From contig JAIYBD010000016.1 of assembly GCA_027488715.1 (NCBI GenBank), forward strand, positions 1 through 23,202: a stretch of DNA of 23,202 nt, read 5' to 3'. The notes beneath the pieces were generated by a model. The model worked only from the letters and a program-made list of their open reading frames with translations. It was not told where the DNA came from and searched no databases. Each line of letters begins with the position of its first letter. Within the stretch, counting starts at the first letter, position 1. Shown piece after piece: positions 1-8,470 of this stretch. Source of the stretch: Bacteroidota bacterium (GTDB lineage Bacteria > Bacteroidota > Bacteroidia > UBA7662 > CANHCV01). Both the position numbers and the translations under genes were made by a program.

Positions 1-1184
1 CTACACAATTGGTCGATACGTTTCCGCTTAATTTTTCCATTCAGCGAGAAGATACCTTACAAATTAGAAATACCGGCCGTCATTTGTTGGGCGTTTTGAA
101 TGATCCTCAATTCGGAAGAACATCAGCCCAATTTTGTACTCAACTCATTCCTTCAACTGCCTTAACTCCAAATTTTTCAAATCTAAAGATTGATTCAGCA
201 TTATTATCTTTTCCATTTTTAGGTTATTTCGGTGATACCAATTCGGTGATTCAGGTAACGGTTAAAGTGCTAGGGAAGCGGATTTATTCCGACTCAGTTT
301 ATTCGCAGTTTTCTGATTTTTCTACCCAAATCAATCGAGTAGGAGGGGGCACTTTCCGAAATATTCAGCCTTCGGTTTCAAAACAGTATCGTGAGCCTAC
401 TGGGTCTGGCGGAGATACATTGGTTACTAGAAATGCCATGTTACGCATTCCAATCGATACCAATTTGGCTAAATCTCTTCTTCTTTCTAATAAAACTAGC
501 TCTTCGGCAGATTTTCTCAATTATTTCAACGGATTTTCCGTTGAAGCGAAATTGATTTCGGGAAATGGGTTAGTGATGTATTTGGCTCCCGCTTTATCAC
601 TTTCAGGTTTGAATATTTACTACCACGACGCAGGTTCTTTCAAACGATATGATTTCAATGTGAACTCTTCTTGTGCTTGGAAAAACACTTTTGACTACCA
701 ATATGGAAATTCTGAAGCCCAAAGAGCCATGATTTCTGGCCAAGTAGTTCAAGATAAATTATTCGTTGAAGGAATGGCCGGATTTAAAACCAAGGTAACC
801 ATTTCAAATTTACGAAGTATCCTTACCAACAAAGATATTGTAATTCAAAAAGCTTTTTTTGAGTTCCCTGTGCACCCATCCCAAACCAAAATTACCAATC
901 AAATAACTCCCCGAATCGGAATGGTAGCGGTTGATTCCAATGGCAAAACGAGTCCAGTACCAGATCAGTTTTTCGATTATTTTGGTGGACAGTTCAACTC
1001 CAGCAAAAGTGTTTATGAAATCAACCTCACGCAGTATTTCCAAAAACTTATCTACCAATCGAACGATTATGGCTTTTATATTTTATCTTCGAATGGAATC
1101 CAAGACGGAACGCGGGTAGTATTGAATTCCAATAAAACCCTAACACCGCCAAAACTAACCATCATTTACACCAAAATACCATAA
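1..1184 (+). CDS. DUF4270 family protein, 5' end outside the window
   Basis: The reading frame is open from the left edge (ACA CAA TTG at positions 3-11) to a TAA at 1182-1184, so about 393 C-terminal residues are visible and the true start, with any lipoprotein signal, lies upstream. Near the left edge is the family-typical pattern of an 'REDTLQIR' strand followed by 'LLGVLNDPQFGRTSAQFCTQL', then alternating short beta strands such as 'DSALLSFPFLGYFGD', and a C-terminal 'NKTLTPPKLTIIYTK' strand. This fits DUF4270 of Bacteroidetes, usually predicted to be surface or periplasmic lipoproteins of unknown function. It sits only three bases before glmS on the same strand, so the two are almost certainly co-transcribed; DUF4270-glmS neighbourhoods are recurrent in Bacteroidetes, which suggests a link to cell-envelope sugar metabolism (inference). 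The TTG at 9-11 is not taken as a start because homology-like sequence continues from the edge. Family assignment is by sequence pattern only. Confidence 0.8.
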   Translation, partial: TQLVDTFPLNFSIQREDTLQIRNTGRHLLGVLNDPQFGRTSAQFCTQLIPSTALTPNFSNLKIDSALLSFPFLGYFGDTNSVIQVTVKVLGKRIYSDSVYSQFSDFSTQINRVGGGTFRNIQPSVSKQYREPTGSGGDTLVTRNAMLRIPIDTNLAKSLLLSNKTSSSADFLNYFNGFSVEAKLISGNGLVMYLAPALSLSGLNIYYHDAGSFKRYDFNVNSSCAWKNTFDYQYGNSEAQRAMISGQVVQDKLFVEGMAGFKTKVTISNLRSILTNKDIVIQKAFFEFPVHPSQTKITNQITPRIGMVAVDSNGKTSPVPDQFFDYFGGQFNSSKSVYEINLTQYFQKLIYQSNDYGFYILSSNGIQDGTRVVLNSNKTLTPPKLTIIYTKIP

Positions 1185-1187
1185 CGT

Positions 1188-3026
1188 ATGTGTGGAATTG
1201 TAGCTTACGTGGGAAAACAACAAGCTTCCCCAATCTTATTAAAAGGACTTCAACGACTTGAATATAGAGGGTACGATAGTGCCGGAATTTGTTTGATAAA
1301 AAACGACTCTTTTGTTGTTCACAAAACAGCAGGAAAAGTGTCTGACCTTCAAAGATTGGTCGATGCTGGGGTACATGAAGGTACCATTGGAATTGGACAT
1401 ACCCGTTGGGCAACCCACGGAGAACCCAACGACCGAAATGCTCACCCTCACGTTTCTTTTCATAAAAGATTGGTAATTGTTCACAACGGAATCATTGAGA
1501 ACTTCAGTTCTCTCAAAGTACGTTTACAATCAAAGGGGATTCAATTTGTAAGCGATACCGACACGGAAGTATTGGTTAATTTCATCGAAGACATCATGTT
1601 GGAGGAGAATTTACCTTTTGATGAAGCCGTTCGAATCGCATTGAATGAAGTTCATGGTGCTTATGCCATTGTTGTGATGGATACTCAAGAGCCTCGAAAA
1701 TTGGTTGCCGCAAGAAAAGGAAGTCCACTGGTTCTCGGAGTTGGTTTGGGTGAATATTTTTTCGCATCCGATGCATCTCCCATCATCGAGTATACCAAGA
1801 AAGTGGTTTACCTGAATGATTCTGAAATGGTGGTATGCGATGACAAAGGGTTTGTCGTAAAAACCATTCAAAATGAAGTGAAAACGGCAAAAATTCAAGA
1901 AATTGAAATGGAGCTGGAAGCCATCGAAAAAGGTGGATTCGATTCCTTTATGCTCAAAGAAATTTTTGAACAACCCAAGGCTATTACCGACTCTCTTCGT
2001 GGTCGTTTAGATTTGAATCGCGGAAATATTAAAATGGCAGGATTGGAAGAGTATCGTTCGAAATTCATCCATGCCAACCGAATTATAATTGTTGCTTGTG
2101 GAACTTCGTGGCATGCTGGATTGGTGGGTGAATACCTCATCGAAGAATTTGCACGAATTCCAGTGGAGGTAGAGTATGCATCAGAGTTCCGCTACCGCGA
2201 TCCAGTGATTAATCAAAATGATGTGGTTATCGCCATCTCGCAATCGGGAGAAACGGCCGATACCCTAGCTGCTATCGATTTGGCAAAACAACGTGGGGCC
2301 ACCATTTTCGGTATTTGTAATGTGATAGGAGCATCGATCCCTCGTGCAACTCACGCTGGGGCTTATACACATGCTGGTCCTGAAATTGGAGTTGCATCCA
2401 CCAAAGCGTTTACAGCACAGGTGTCCTTGCTAACCATGATTGCCATTTGGTTGGGTCAGGAAAAAGGAAATTTATCTCAATCTGAATCCTTGTCTTTGAT
2501 GACCGAATTGGAGCAAATTCCTTCCAAAATAGAAGAGTGTTTAAAAGTAAATTCCCTCGTTGAAGATATTTCAGCCAAAATCAAAGATTCGACCAATGCC
2601 CTTTACTTGGGAAGAGGTTATCTGTTCCCAGTAGCATTGGAAGGTGCATTGAAATTAAAAGAAATTTCGTACATCCACGCCGAAGGCTATCCTGCAGCTG
2701 AAATGAAGCACGGACCGATAGCCTTGATCGATGAAGCCATGCCTGTGATCGTTGTTGCGCCCAAAGGTGCTCAATACGATAAACTGGTTAGTAACATTCA
2801 AGAAGTTAAAGCCAGAAAAGGAAATGTCATTGCCATCGTCACCGAAGGCGATACGGAGGTAAAAGCCCTGGCCGATCATATCATCGAAATTCCTGATGCT
2901 CCCGATCCACTATTACCTTTGCTCACCGTGGTACCTTTGCAGCTTTTGTCGTATCATATTGCCGTGATGCGCGGTTGCAACGTAGATCAGCCCCGTAATT
3001 TGGCAAAATCTGTTACGGTGGAGTAA
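1188..3026 (+). CDS. glmS: Glutamine-fructose-6-phosphate aminotransferase (isomerising), GlmS
   Basis: GlmS makes glucosamine-6-phosphate from fructose-6-phosphate and glutamine in the cytoplasm, the entry to UDP-GlcNAc for peptidoglycan and envelope glycans. The 612-residue length is normal for the family. After removal of Met1, Cys2 in 'MCGIVAYVG' is the N-terminal nucleophile of the class II glutaminase domain, followed by 'LEYRGYDSAG' and 'HTRWATHGEPNDRNAHPH'. Two SIS sugar-isomerase domains follow, with 'CGTSWHAG' near residue 304, 'AISQSGETADTLAA' and 'GVASTKAFTAQ'. The C-terminal tail 'NVDQPRNLAKSVTVE' carries the expected catalytic lysine about six residues from the end. The ATG follows the DUF4270 stop after three bases (CGT), implying co-transcription. 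No glmS ribozyme can exist in so short a gap. All key residues are present, so an active enzyme is expected. Confidence 0.98.
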   Translation: MCGIVAYVGKQQASPILLKGLQRLEYRGYDSAGICLIKNDSFVVHKTAGKVSDLQRLVDAGVHEGTIGIGHTRWATHGEPNDRNAHPHVSFHKRLVIVHNGIIENFSSLKVRLQSKGIQFVSDTDTEVLVNFIEDIMLEENLPFDEAVRIALNEVHGAYAIVVMDTQEPRKLVAARKGSPLVLGVGLGEYFFASDASPIIEYTKKVVYLNDSEMVVCDDKGFVVKTIQNEVKTAKIQEIEMELEAIEKGGFDSFMLKEIFEQPKAITDSLRGRLDLNRGNIKMAGLEEYRSKFIHANRIIIVACGTSWHAGLVGEYLIEEFARIPVEVEYASEFRYRDPVINQNDVVIAISQSGETADTLAAIDLAKQRGATIFGICNVIGASIPRATHAGAYTHAGPEIGVASTKAFTAQVSLLTMIAIWLGQEKGNLSQSESLSLMTELEQIPSKIEECLKVNSLVEDISAKIKDSTNALYLGRGYLFPVALEGALKLKEISYIHAEGYPAAEMKHGPIALIDEAMPVIVVAPKGAQYDKLVSNIQEVKARKGNVIAIVTEGDTEVKALADHIIEIPDAPDPLLPLLTVVPLQLLSYHIAVMRGCNVDQPRNLAKSVTVE

Positions 3027-3158
3027 AGTCAATTGGTACGTAAATGCCATTTGGTAATTAAAATGCCATCATGGATTTTATGCTCTTTGATTAAAATTGA
3101 TTGCTTCTTGCAACGTTGTTTTTTTTAAGATGTTAGGAGTTTTCTCAAGAATGATGGC

Positions 3159-3413
3159 ATGAACAATTGGATTGAAACAAACCATGATCTAAGGAAAACT
3201 TTTGTTTTCAAAACATTCCAAGAAGCGATGGAGTGGATGGCGAAAGCAAGCGTTATCATTGAAAAGCTCAACCACCATCCAACCTGGACCAACGAGTACA
3301 ACAAGGTGCATGTATGTTTAACGACGCACGATGCTGGAAATACCGTTACCGATAAAGATCGAGAACTGGCCCGAGCTTTGGATTTCATGGAAATCCATGA
3401 TAGGGTAAAATGA
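3159..3413 (+). CDS. phhB: 4a-hydroxytetrahydrobiopterin dehydratase (pterin-4-alpha-carbinolamine dehydratase)
   Basis: An 84-residue protein with the PCD/DCoH signature: 'LNHHPTWTNEYNKVHVCLTT' contains the His-His-Pro motif (H39-H40-P41), followed by 'THDAGNTVTDKDRELA' with the conserved His/Asp and the TxxD-LA stretch. The enzyme dehydrates 4a-hydroxytetrahydrobiopterin to recycle pterin cofactor after phenylalanine hydroxylation. No hydroxylase gene is in the window; such orphan PCD proteins are widespread and may also act in molybdopterin or folate-related chemistry (known for the family, not shown here). The length is short but the N-terminus begins with the usual 'W' segment, so it looks complete. 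The start at 3159 is the only ATG/GTG/TTG in frame after the TAA at 3126-3128. A three-codon ORF (ATGATGGCATGA, 3151-3162) overlaps this start. A terminator follows the stop by one base. Confidence 0.93.
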   Translation: MNNWIETNHDLRKTFVFKTFQEAMEWMAKASVIIEKLNHHPTWTNEYNKVHVCLTTHDAGNTVTDKDRELARALDFMEIHDRVK

Positions 3414-3414
3414 T

Positions 3415-3443
3415 AAAAAAAAACCGCCGAAAGGCGGTTTTTT
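3415..3443. terminator. Bidirectional rho-independent terminator between phhB and pyrB
   Basis: A run of nine A (3415-3423) is followed by CCGCC-GAAA-GGCGG (3424-3437) and six T (3438-3443). The GC stem with a stable GAAA tetraloop is flanked by A and T tracts, so it can terminate transcription from both the phhB side (plus) and the pyrB side (minus). It lies exactly in the convergent gap, with the pyrB stop at 3452-3454. Confidence 0.93.
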
Positions 3444-3451
3444 CGCAAAGG

Positions 3452-4375
3452 TTATTTTCTAATTTTCTCAGACACATGAAAAAGACCAGCCATTCGCGTG
3501 GCAACCCCATTTTCTACCTGATCTAAAATAATGCTAAACGGCCCATCGGCAACGTCGGAACTCAATTCAACACCACGATTGATGGGGCCTGGGTGCATGA
3601 TCACTAAATCTTTCCCCACTTTCTCCAATCGTTGACGATCAATTCCAAAGTACGTTCGGTATTCACGGAGAGAAGGGAAATAAGATACTTCCTGCCGCTC
3701 CAATTGAATACGTAGCACCATGGCAACATCGCACCAGGCCAAAGTTTCGTCAACGTTATGGCTAACTTCCACGCCTAAACTACGAATGTGTTTGGGGATC
3801 AGTGTTTTGGGTCCGCATACCACCACCTGAGCACCAAGTTTTTGAAGGCAGAAAATATTGGATAATGCTACACGGCTGTGAATAATATCGCCAATGATTC
3901 CCACTTTTACTCCTTCGAGGGTGCCAAATTTCTCGCGTATGGAATAGGCATCTAGAATGGCTTGAGTGGGGTGTTCATGGGCTCCATCACCGGCATTGAT
4001 AATTCGGGCCTGAACTTCTTTAGCTAAAAAGTGGGCAGCACCGGGGTAGGAATGACGAATAACGACTACATCAACTTTCATGGCCAAAATATTATTCACT
4101 GTATCGACCAACGATTCTCCTTTTTTTACAGAAGAACTGGAAGATGAAAAGTTAATAACGTCGGCACTTAGTCGTTTCTCGGCTAATTCAAAGCTGAGTT
4201 TTGTTCGGGTGCTATTTTCGAAGAATAGATTGGCGATAGTAATATCGCGTAAGGAAGGAACTTTTTTAATGGGTCGATTGATGACCGCTTTAAATTCATC
4301 GGCGGTATGAAAGATGAGCTCTAAATCGGACCGTTGAAGCTCTTTAATGGAAATCAAATGATCGGTACTAAGCAT
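3452..4375 (-). CDS. pyrB: Aspartate carbamoyltransferase catalytic subunit
   Basis: PyrB condenses carbamoyl phosphate with aspartate, the committed step of pyrimidine synthesis, as a cytoplasmic trimer. At 307 residues it has normal length. It shows the carbamoyl-phosphate binding 'FFENSTRTKLSFELAEKRL' (STRT at 55-58), the 80s-loop 'SVKKGESLVDT' (K84, K85), 'HEHPTQ' at 133-138, 'VLRIQLERQ' and 'HPGPINRGVE'. A run of six serines (77-82) precedes the 80s loop, as is common in Bacteroidetes PyrB. The gene overlaps the 3' end of pyrR by 8 bases, so it is translated as part of a pyrR-pyrB unit. No pyrI regulatory subunit is adjacent, consistent with an ATCase that does not depend on PyrI. The only stop-side signal is the shared terminator at 3415-3443. 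All catalytic motifs are intact. Confidence 0.97.
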   Translation of the reverse strand: MLSTDHLISIKELQRSDLELIFHTADEFKAVINRPIKKVPSLRDITIANLFFENSTRTKLSFELAEKRLSADVINFSSSSSSVKKGESLVDTVNNILAMKVDVVVIRHSYPGAAHFLAKEVQARIINAGDGAHEHPTQAILDAYSIREKFGTLEGVKVGIIGDIIHSRVALSNIFCLQKLGAQVVVCGPKTLIPKHIRSLGVEVSHNVDETLAWCDVAMVLRIQLERQEVSYFPSLREYRTYFGIDRQRLEKVGKDLVIMHPGPINRGVELSSDVADGPFSIILDQVENGVATRMAGLFHVSEKIRK

Positions 4376-4907
4376 CTAATTCAGGATTAAAAATATGCAC
4401 TTCAGACTGGGGTTGCCAAACAACCTTCACTTTTTGCGAGCGTACGGTATCAACTTTCAGGCCGCAATAATCGGCCTCGATGGGAAATTGTCGCGATTTA
4501 TTGCGGTCGATCAGAACCAGCAATTCTACCGATTCCGGGCGTCCGAAATCAATGAGGGCATCCAAGCCCGAGCGAATGGTTCGCCCGGTAAAAAGAACAT
4601 CATCAATGAGAATGACTTTTTTCTCTTCAATCAAAAATGAAATGTCTGTTTTCGAAGGAATGAGTCCGCCCGAATGTTGGCGAAAATCGTCTCGATGGAA
4701 CGTAACATCCAATTCTCCGTAAGGAAATGAATATCCGACTTTCGCTTGCAGTGCTTGGTGTAACTGACGAGCAAAGATGCTGCCTCTGGGTTGAAGGCCA
4801 ATCAAAACCAAATTTTGGTAATTAGGATGGCGCTCCATGATTTGTGCAATCAATCGTTGAATAATCAGATTGATTTGGGTTTGGTTGAGAATGATTTTTG
4901 GATTCAT
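4368..4907 (-). CDS. pyrR: Bifunctional pyr operon RNA regulator / uracil phosphoribosyltransferase PyrR
   Basis: A 179-residue type I phosphoribosyltransferase. The PRPP-binding loop is 'VILIDDVLFTGRTIR' (98-112). The PyrR-type pattern 'LVLIGLQPRGSIFARQL' near residue 35 and 'GELDVTFHRDDF' near residue 65 separate it from hypoxanthine or orotate transferases. In Firmicutes PyrR binds pyr mRNA when UMP is high and promotes attenuation, and it also converts uracil and PRPP to UMP. Its direct overlap with pyrB fits a pyrimidine role. The start ATG (4905-4907) lies 17 bases beyond the end of a strong hairpin (4925-4957), so this gene is either transcribed by read-through from rpsA, or from a TATGTTTG sequence at 4918-4925 that matches the Bacteroidetes -7 element. 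Whether RNA-binding activity is retained in this lineage cannot be judged from the sequence. Confidence 0.93.
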   Translation of the reverse strand: MNPKIILNQTQINLIIQRLIAQIMERHPNYQNLVLIGLQPRGSIFARQLHQALQAKVGYSFPYGELDVTFHRDDFRQHSGGLIPSKTDISFLIEEKKVILIDDVLFTGRTIRSGLDALIDFGRPESVELLVLIDRNKSRQFPIEADYCGLKVDTVRSQKVKVVWQPQSEVHIFNPELDA

Positions 4908-4924
4908 GAATCAAATACAAACAT

Positions 4925-4957
4925 AAAAAAAAACCTCTCGAAATTCGAGAGGTTTTT
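4925..4957 (-). terminator. Strong hairpin with U-tract between rpsA and pyrR
   Basis: On the minus strand the stem CCTCTCGA / TCGAGAGG (8 bp, loop of 3) is extended by A:T pairs and followed by nine T. It starts only a few bases after the rpsA stop (4962-4964) and ends 17 bases before the pyrR ATG. By structure it is an intrinsic terminator for rpsA. Because pyrR follows so closely, it may also act as an attenuator. Confidence 0.88.
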
Positions 4958-4961
4958 ATCA

Positions 4962-6920
4962 TTAAGCTTCTTCCGAATCTTCGGTATCAGCTTTTTTCTT
5001 ACTTGCTTTTTTAGGAGCAGCTTTTTCTTCTTCATCGAATTGCGCTTTCAATGCAGAAAGTGCATCCAATTCGCCCATGGTTGAAGGACCAGAATCAGCA
5101 ACGGTAGTTACTTTCTTCTTTTTCTTCAATTCATTTTTAGCTTCAGAGGAGTCAGAAGTTGAATCGGCTTTGGTCTCTTCCCAAGTACGGGCGTGAGATA
5201 CCATGATTTTACGAGAATCTTTGTTGAACTCAATCACTTTGAAGTTAACTGTAGCACCGTTTTCAAGGCTATTTCCATCTTCCTGACGCAAATGTTTCTT
5301 TGGGCAGAAAGCTTCAAGGCCATGCGATAAAGCAACAACAGCTCCTTTATCTTCAACGCTGATCACTTTTCCTTCATGGGTGCTTCCTTCGTAGAAGATG
5401 GACTCATAAGTATCCCATGGATTTTCTTCCAATTGTTTGTGGCCTAAGCTCAAACGACGATTTTCAGTGTCGATTTCCAAAACAACCACTTCCAATTCAG
5501 CACCTTTTTTGGTGAACTCAGATGGGTGATTGATTTTCTTTGTCCAAGACAAATCAGAAACGTGAACCAAACCATCAACTCCTTCACCTAATTCAACGAA
5601 CAAACCAAAGTTGGTTAAGTTACGAACAATTCCTTTGTGCTTAGAGTTTACTGGGAAGCGATCTGCAATATTGATCCATGGGTCAGCAGAAAGTTGCTTA
5701 ATACCCAATGACATCTTACGCTCTTCGCGATCGATGGACAATACGACAGCTTCTACTTCATCGTTCACTTGGTGGAAGTCTTGTGGATTACGTAGGTGTT
5801 GGCTCCAGCTCATTTCTGAAACGTGGATCAAACCTTCGATTCCTGGCATGATTTCCAAGAAGGAACCGTAATCGGCAACGGTAACGATTTTACCTTTAAC
5901 GATACTTCCTGCAGTTACATCTTCTGGAAGAGAGTTCCATGGATGTGGCTGCAATTGTTTCATACCAAGAGAGATACGCTTCTTGTCGTCATCAAAGTCA
6001 AGAACAACCACCTGGATGGTAGCGTCCAATGAAACCATATCGGATGGGTGGTTGATACGACCCCACGACATATCGGTGATGTGCAAAAGTCCATCTACGC
6101 CACCAAGATCGATGAATACACCGAAATCGGTCATGTTTTTCACAACGCCTTCGAGAACTTGGCCTTTTTCCAAACGAGAAATGATCTCCATTTTCTGAGC
6201 TTCCAAGTCGTTCTCGATCAATACTTTGTGAGAAACTACGGCATTGCGCAATACTTCATTCACTTTTACAACCTTGAATTCCATGGTCTTGCCCACGTAT
6301 TGGTCGTAATCGCGAATGGGTTTGATATCGATTTGTGAACCAGGTAAGAAGGTTTCAATGCCTTCAACTTCCACAACCAAACCGCCTTTGGTACGTGTAC
6401 GAACGCGACCAGTGATGATCTCGTCGTTCGCGTGGGCGTGCTTGATGCGCTCCCAAGATTTCAACAAGCGAGCATTTCGGCGTGATAATACCAAATGACC
6501 GTCTTTGTTTTCTGGAGAAATAATCAAAACATCAACGATTTCGCCGATTTTGATTTCCTCCATGTCGCGGAACTCATTCAATGGAATAAGACCGTCTGAC
6601 TTGAATCCTACGTTAACAACGACATCGCGTTCGCCAACAGATACAATGGTTCCTGGAACAACTTCACCTGGATTAAGGGAAGTAACCGAACCTTCGTACA
6701 TTTTTTCGAACTTCTCACGGTCATTTACCGAATAGTGATTCTGACCACGATAGTCGGAATCCCAATCGAAATCGCCTTGGGTAGGAGCTTGGAACTTGGG
6801 AGATTCCATTTTGAGGGGTTCCTTAACCTCAGAATGGGTGGAAGCAGTTGAAGCTTGTGCTTCAGTGGCATTGGAAACAACCTGTTCCAATTCCTTGTCG
6901 TTTTGATTTTCTACTGACAT
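4962..6920 (-). CDS. rpsA: 30S ribosomal protein S1
   Basis: A 652-residue S1 with six S1/OB repeats at roughly residues 84-150, 163-236, 253-323, 337-410, 424-500 and 510-577. Repeats 3-5 are the clearest, each with a 'GVFIDLGGVDGLLHITDMSW'-type core followed by 'NHPSD/E' and a closing 'ISLGMKQL' strand. S1 binds mRNA leaders on the 30S subunit and assists initiation, which matters in Bacteroidetes where Shine-Dalgarno sequences are weak. The N-terminal ~80 residues are polar and lack a clear domain. The C-terminal ~75 residues are a charged tail rich in Lys, Glu and Ala ('KKASKKKADTEDSEEA'), which accounts for the length above the ~560 residues of the E. coli protein. A good Bacteroidetes promoter lies at 6960-6990 and a terminator directly follows the stop. 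The ATG at 6918-6920 is supported by the promoter position, giving a leader of about 35 bases. Confidence 0.97.
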   Translation of the reverse strand: MSVENQNDKELEQVVSNATEAQASTASTHSEVKEPLKMESPKFQAPTQGDFDWDSDYRGQNHYSVNDREKFEKMYEGSVTSLNPGEVVPGTIVSVGERDVVVNVGFKSDGLIPLNEFRDMEEIKIGEIVDVLIISPENKDGHLVLSRRNARLLKSWERIKHAHANDEIITGRVRTRTKGGLVVEVEGIETFLPGSQIDIKPIRDYDQYVGKTMEFKVVKVNEVLRNAVVSHKVLIENDLEAQKMEIISRLEKGQVLEGVVKNMTDFGVFIDLGGVDGLLHITDMSWGRINHPSDMVSLDATIQVVVLDFDDDKKRISLGMKQLQPHPWNSLPEDVTAGSIVKGKIVTVADYGSFLEIMPGIEGLIHVSEMSWSQHLRNPQDFHQVNDEVEAVVLSIDREERKMSLGIKQLSADPWINIADRFPVNSKHKGIVRNLTNFGLFVELGEGVDGLVHVSDLSWTKKINHPSEFTKKGAELEVVVLEIDTENRRLSLGHKQLEENPWDTYESIFYEGSTHEGKVISVEDKGAVVALSHGLEAFCPKKHLRQEDGNSLENGATVNFKVIEFNKDSRKIMVSHARTWEETKADSTSDSSEAKNELKKKKKVTTVADSGPSTMGELDALSALKAQFDEEEKAAPKKASKKKADTEDSEEA

Positions 6921-6959
6921 TCAGTAATAATTCCTTTCTTGCTTCATTAGAAGCGGTCG

Positions 6960-6990
6960 CAAAGATAGGAACTTATCCACATAAGTCCAA
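6960..6990 (-). promoter_or_regulatory. Bacteroidetes-type promoter of rpsA
   Basis: On the minus strand TTGG (6987-6990) is followed after 19 bases by TATCTTTG (6960-6967), an exact match to the Bacteroidetes consensus TTG-N19-TAnnTTTG recognised by the lineage's primary sigma factor. The expected transcription start is near 6955, giving an rpsA leader of about 35 bases. It lies just past the terminator of the upstream gdh operon. Confidence 0.8.
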
Positions 6991-7003
6991 CCCTTTTGGA
7001 AAT

Positions 7004-7032
7004 AAAAAAAGCCCCAATATTTTGGGGCTTTT
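7004..7032 (-). terminator. Terminator of the ltaE-gdh operon
   Basis: AGCCCCAA-TATT-TTGGGGCT (7010-7029) forms an 8-bp stem with a 4-base loop, flanked by A and T runs. Read on the minus strand it ends in seven T and starts about 20 bases after the gdh stop (7054-7056). The flanking runs could also make it work on the plus strand, but no plus-strand gene precedes it. Confidence 0.9.
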
Positions 7033-7053
7033 GTGCGATTAAGTTTTTGATCA

Positions 7054-8463
7054 TCAAGGGAAAATTCCAAGTAATTCGTAGGAAGTCGCAATTTTTTTAA
7101 CGGCAACCATAAATGCTGCTGTTCTTAAATCAGGACAACCTGGGGTGGATTTGTAGGTGTGACGAATTTCATGGTAAGCATTGATCATGGTTTCTTCTAA
7201 ACCTGAATACACCAAATCTTTTTCTCCTGCCCCTTGAACGATGGTTTTGCGTTGAACCTCCGTAGCTTTTTTGCCCGTCATTTCTTCCACCATTTTAAGA
7301 ATATCATGCGCGCTGTTTTCTTCGAAACGTTTGGTTAAACGACCGAAACGAACGTGGCTTAAGTTTTTCAACCATTCGAAATAAGAAACGGTTACCCCAC
7401 CAGCATTCAAATACATGTCGGGAACCACGATGATTCCTTTTTGTGCAAGAATAGGTTCAGCATCAGCGGAAACTGGTCCATTGGCTGCTTCACCAATCAT
7501 TTTTGCTTTGATTCTTCCAGCGTTTTCAGCGGTAATTTGGTTTTCCAACGCAGCTGGAATCAAAATATCACATTCCAATTCCAAAGCCGCACCTGAATTT
7601 TCCAAGTTGGTGGCTCCAGGGAAGTTCAATAAACTACCGGTTGCTTTTCGGTGCTGGAAAACAGCTTCGTAATCCAACCCATTTTCATTGTAAATGGCTC
7701 CTTCATACTCGGCAATGGCAATGATTTTGGCACCACCTTCAGCAAAAAACTTCGCTGTATGGTATCCAACGTTGCCCAATCCTTGAATAACGGTTGTTTT
7801 TCCTTCAATTCCTTTGGAAAGGCCAATGGCTTTCATGTCTTCTTCGAAGTTACAAACCTCACGCATTCCGTAAAATACGCCCAAACCGGTAGCTTCGGTA
7901 CGACCTTGAATTCCTCCTTGGCCAACTGGCTTTCCGGTAACGCATCCAAGAGCATCCAATTCACCATCTTTGAAAGAAGAGTAAGTGTCAACAATCCAGC
8001 TCATTTCGCGTGGGCCAGTTCCGTAATCCGGAGCTGGAACGTCGATTCCGGGGCCGATGAAATTCTTTTTGATCAATTCCATGGCGTAACGACGGGTAAC
8101 GCGTTCCAACATGGGAACTGAAGTTGTTCTTGAATTGATTTTTACTGCACCTTTAGCTCCGCCGAAAGGGACGTCAACAACCGCACACTTAAACGTCATG
8201 AGAGCTGCGAGAGCCATCACTTCATCTTGATCCACGTTGTCGGCATAGCGAATGCCTCCTTTGGTTGGAAGTTTATGGTGTGAGTGTTCAACTCGGTATG
8301 CTTCAATTAATTGAATCTTTCCTTCGTCGTCTTTAACGGGGAAAGACATTTTGTAAACGCTATTGCATTCTTTAATGGTAGCCATAAGGCCTTCTGAATA
8401 GGGGAGAAACTGAGTTGCTTTTTCAAAGTTTCTCATCACATCTTGGTAAAAGCTGTGTGCCAT
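7054..8463 (-). CDS. Glutamate dehydrogenase (Glu/Leu/Phe/Val dehydrogenase family)
   Basis: A 469-residue amino-acid dehydrogenase. It has the substrate region 'HHKLPTKGGIRY' (62-73), the catalytic lysine in 'PFGGAKGAVKI' (K104), 'PAPDYGTG' (143-150) with the catalytic Asp146, and a Rossmann motif 'GLGNVG' at 228-233. These fit glutamate dehydrogenase, which interconverts glutamate and 2-oxoglutarate plus ammonia. Coenzyme preference is not certain: an acidic residue in 'AIAEYEG' after the second Rossmann strand is compatible with NAD, as in mammalian-like enzymes. Length and motifs resemble the mammalian-type GDH branch more than the E. coli GdhA branch, so no gene symbol is assigned. It is the last gene of the operon, 7 bases after ccmD and before the terminator at 7004-7032. 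The start ATG at 8461-8463 is the first in frame and gives a normal N-terminus. Leucine or valine dehydrogenase is less likely, given the length. Confidence 0.93.
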   Translation of the reverse strand: MAHSFYQDVMRNFEKATQFLPYSEGLMATIKECNSVYKMSFPVKDDEGKIQLIEAYRVEHSHHKLPTKGGIRYADNVDQDEVMALAALMTFKCAVVDVPFGGAKGAVKINSRTTSVPMLERVTRRYAMELIKKNFIGPGIDVPAPDYGTGPREMSWIVDTYSSFKDGELDALGCVTGKPVGQGGIQGRTEATGLGVFYGMREVCNFEEDMKAIGLSKGIEGKTTVIQGLGNVGYHTAKFFAEGGAKIIAIAEYEGAIYNENGLDYEAVFQHRKATGSLLNFPGATNLENSGAALELECDILIPAALENQITAENAGRIKAKMIGEAANGPVSADAEPILAQKGIIVVPDMYLNAGGVTVSYFEWLKNLSHVRFGRLTKRFEENSAHDILKMVEEMTGKKATEVQRKTIVQGAGEKDLVYSGLEETMINAYHEIRHTYKSTPGCPDLRTAAFMVAVKKIATSYELLGIFP

Positions 8464-8470
8464 AAATGAA

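Noticed and set aside
77..1184. Reading the first gene as a complete protein starting at TTG 9
   Set aside because: Family-like sequence is already present at the edge and no signal peptide follows the TTG, so the gene is truncated by the window.
1185..1187. glmS ribozyme
   Set aside because: Only three bases precede glmS, so no ribozyme can be present.
4962..8463. Open frames on the plus strand opposite rpsA and gdh
   Set aside because: They are shadows of strongly coding minus-strand genes, with no family resemblance or start signals.
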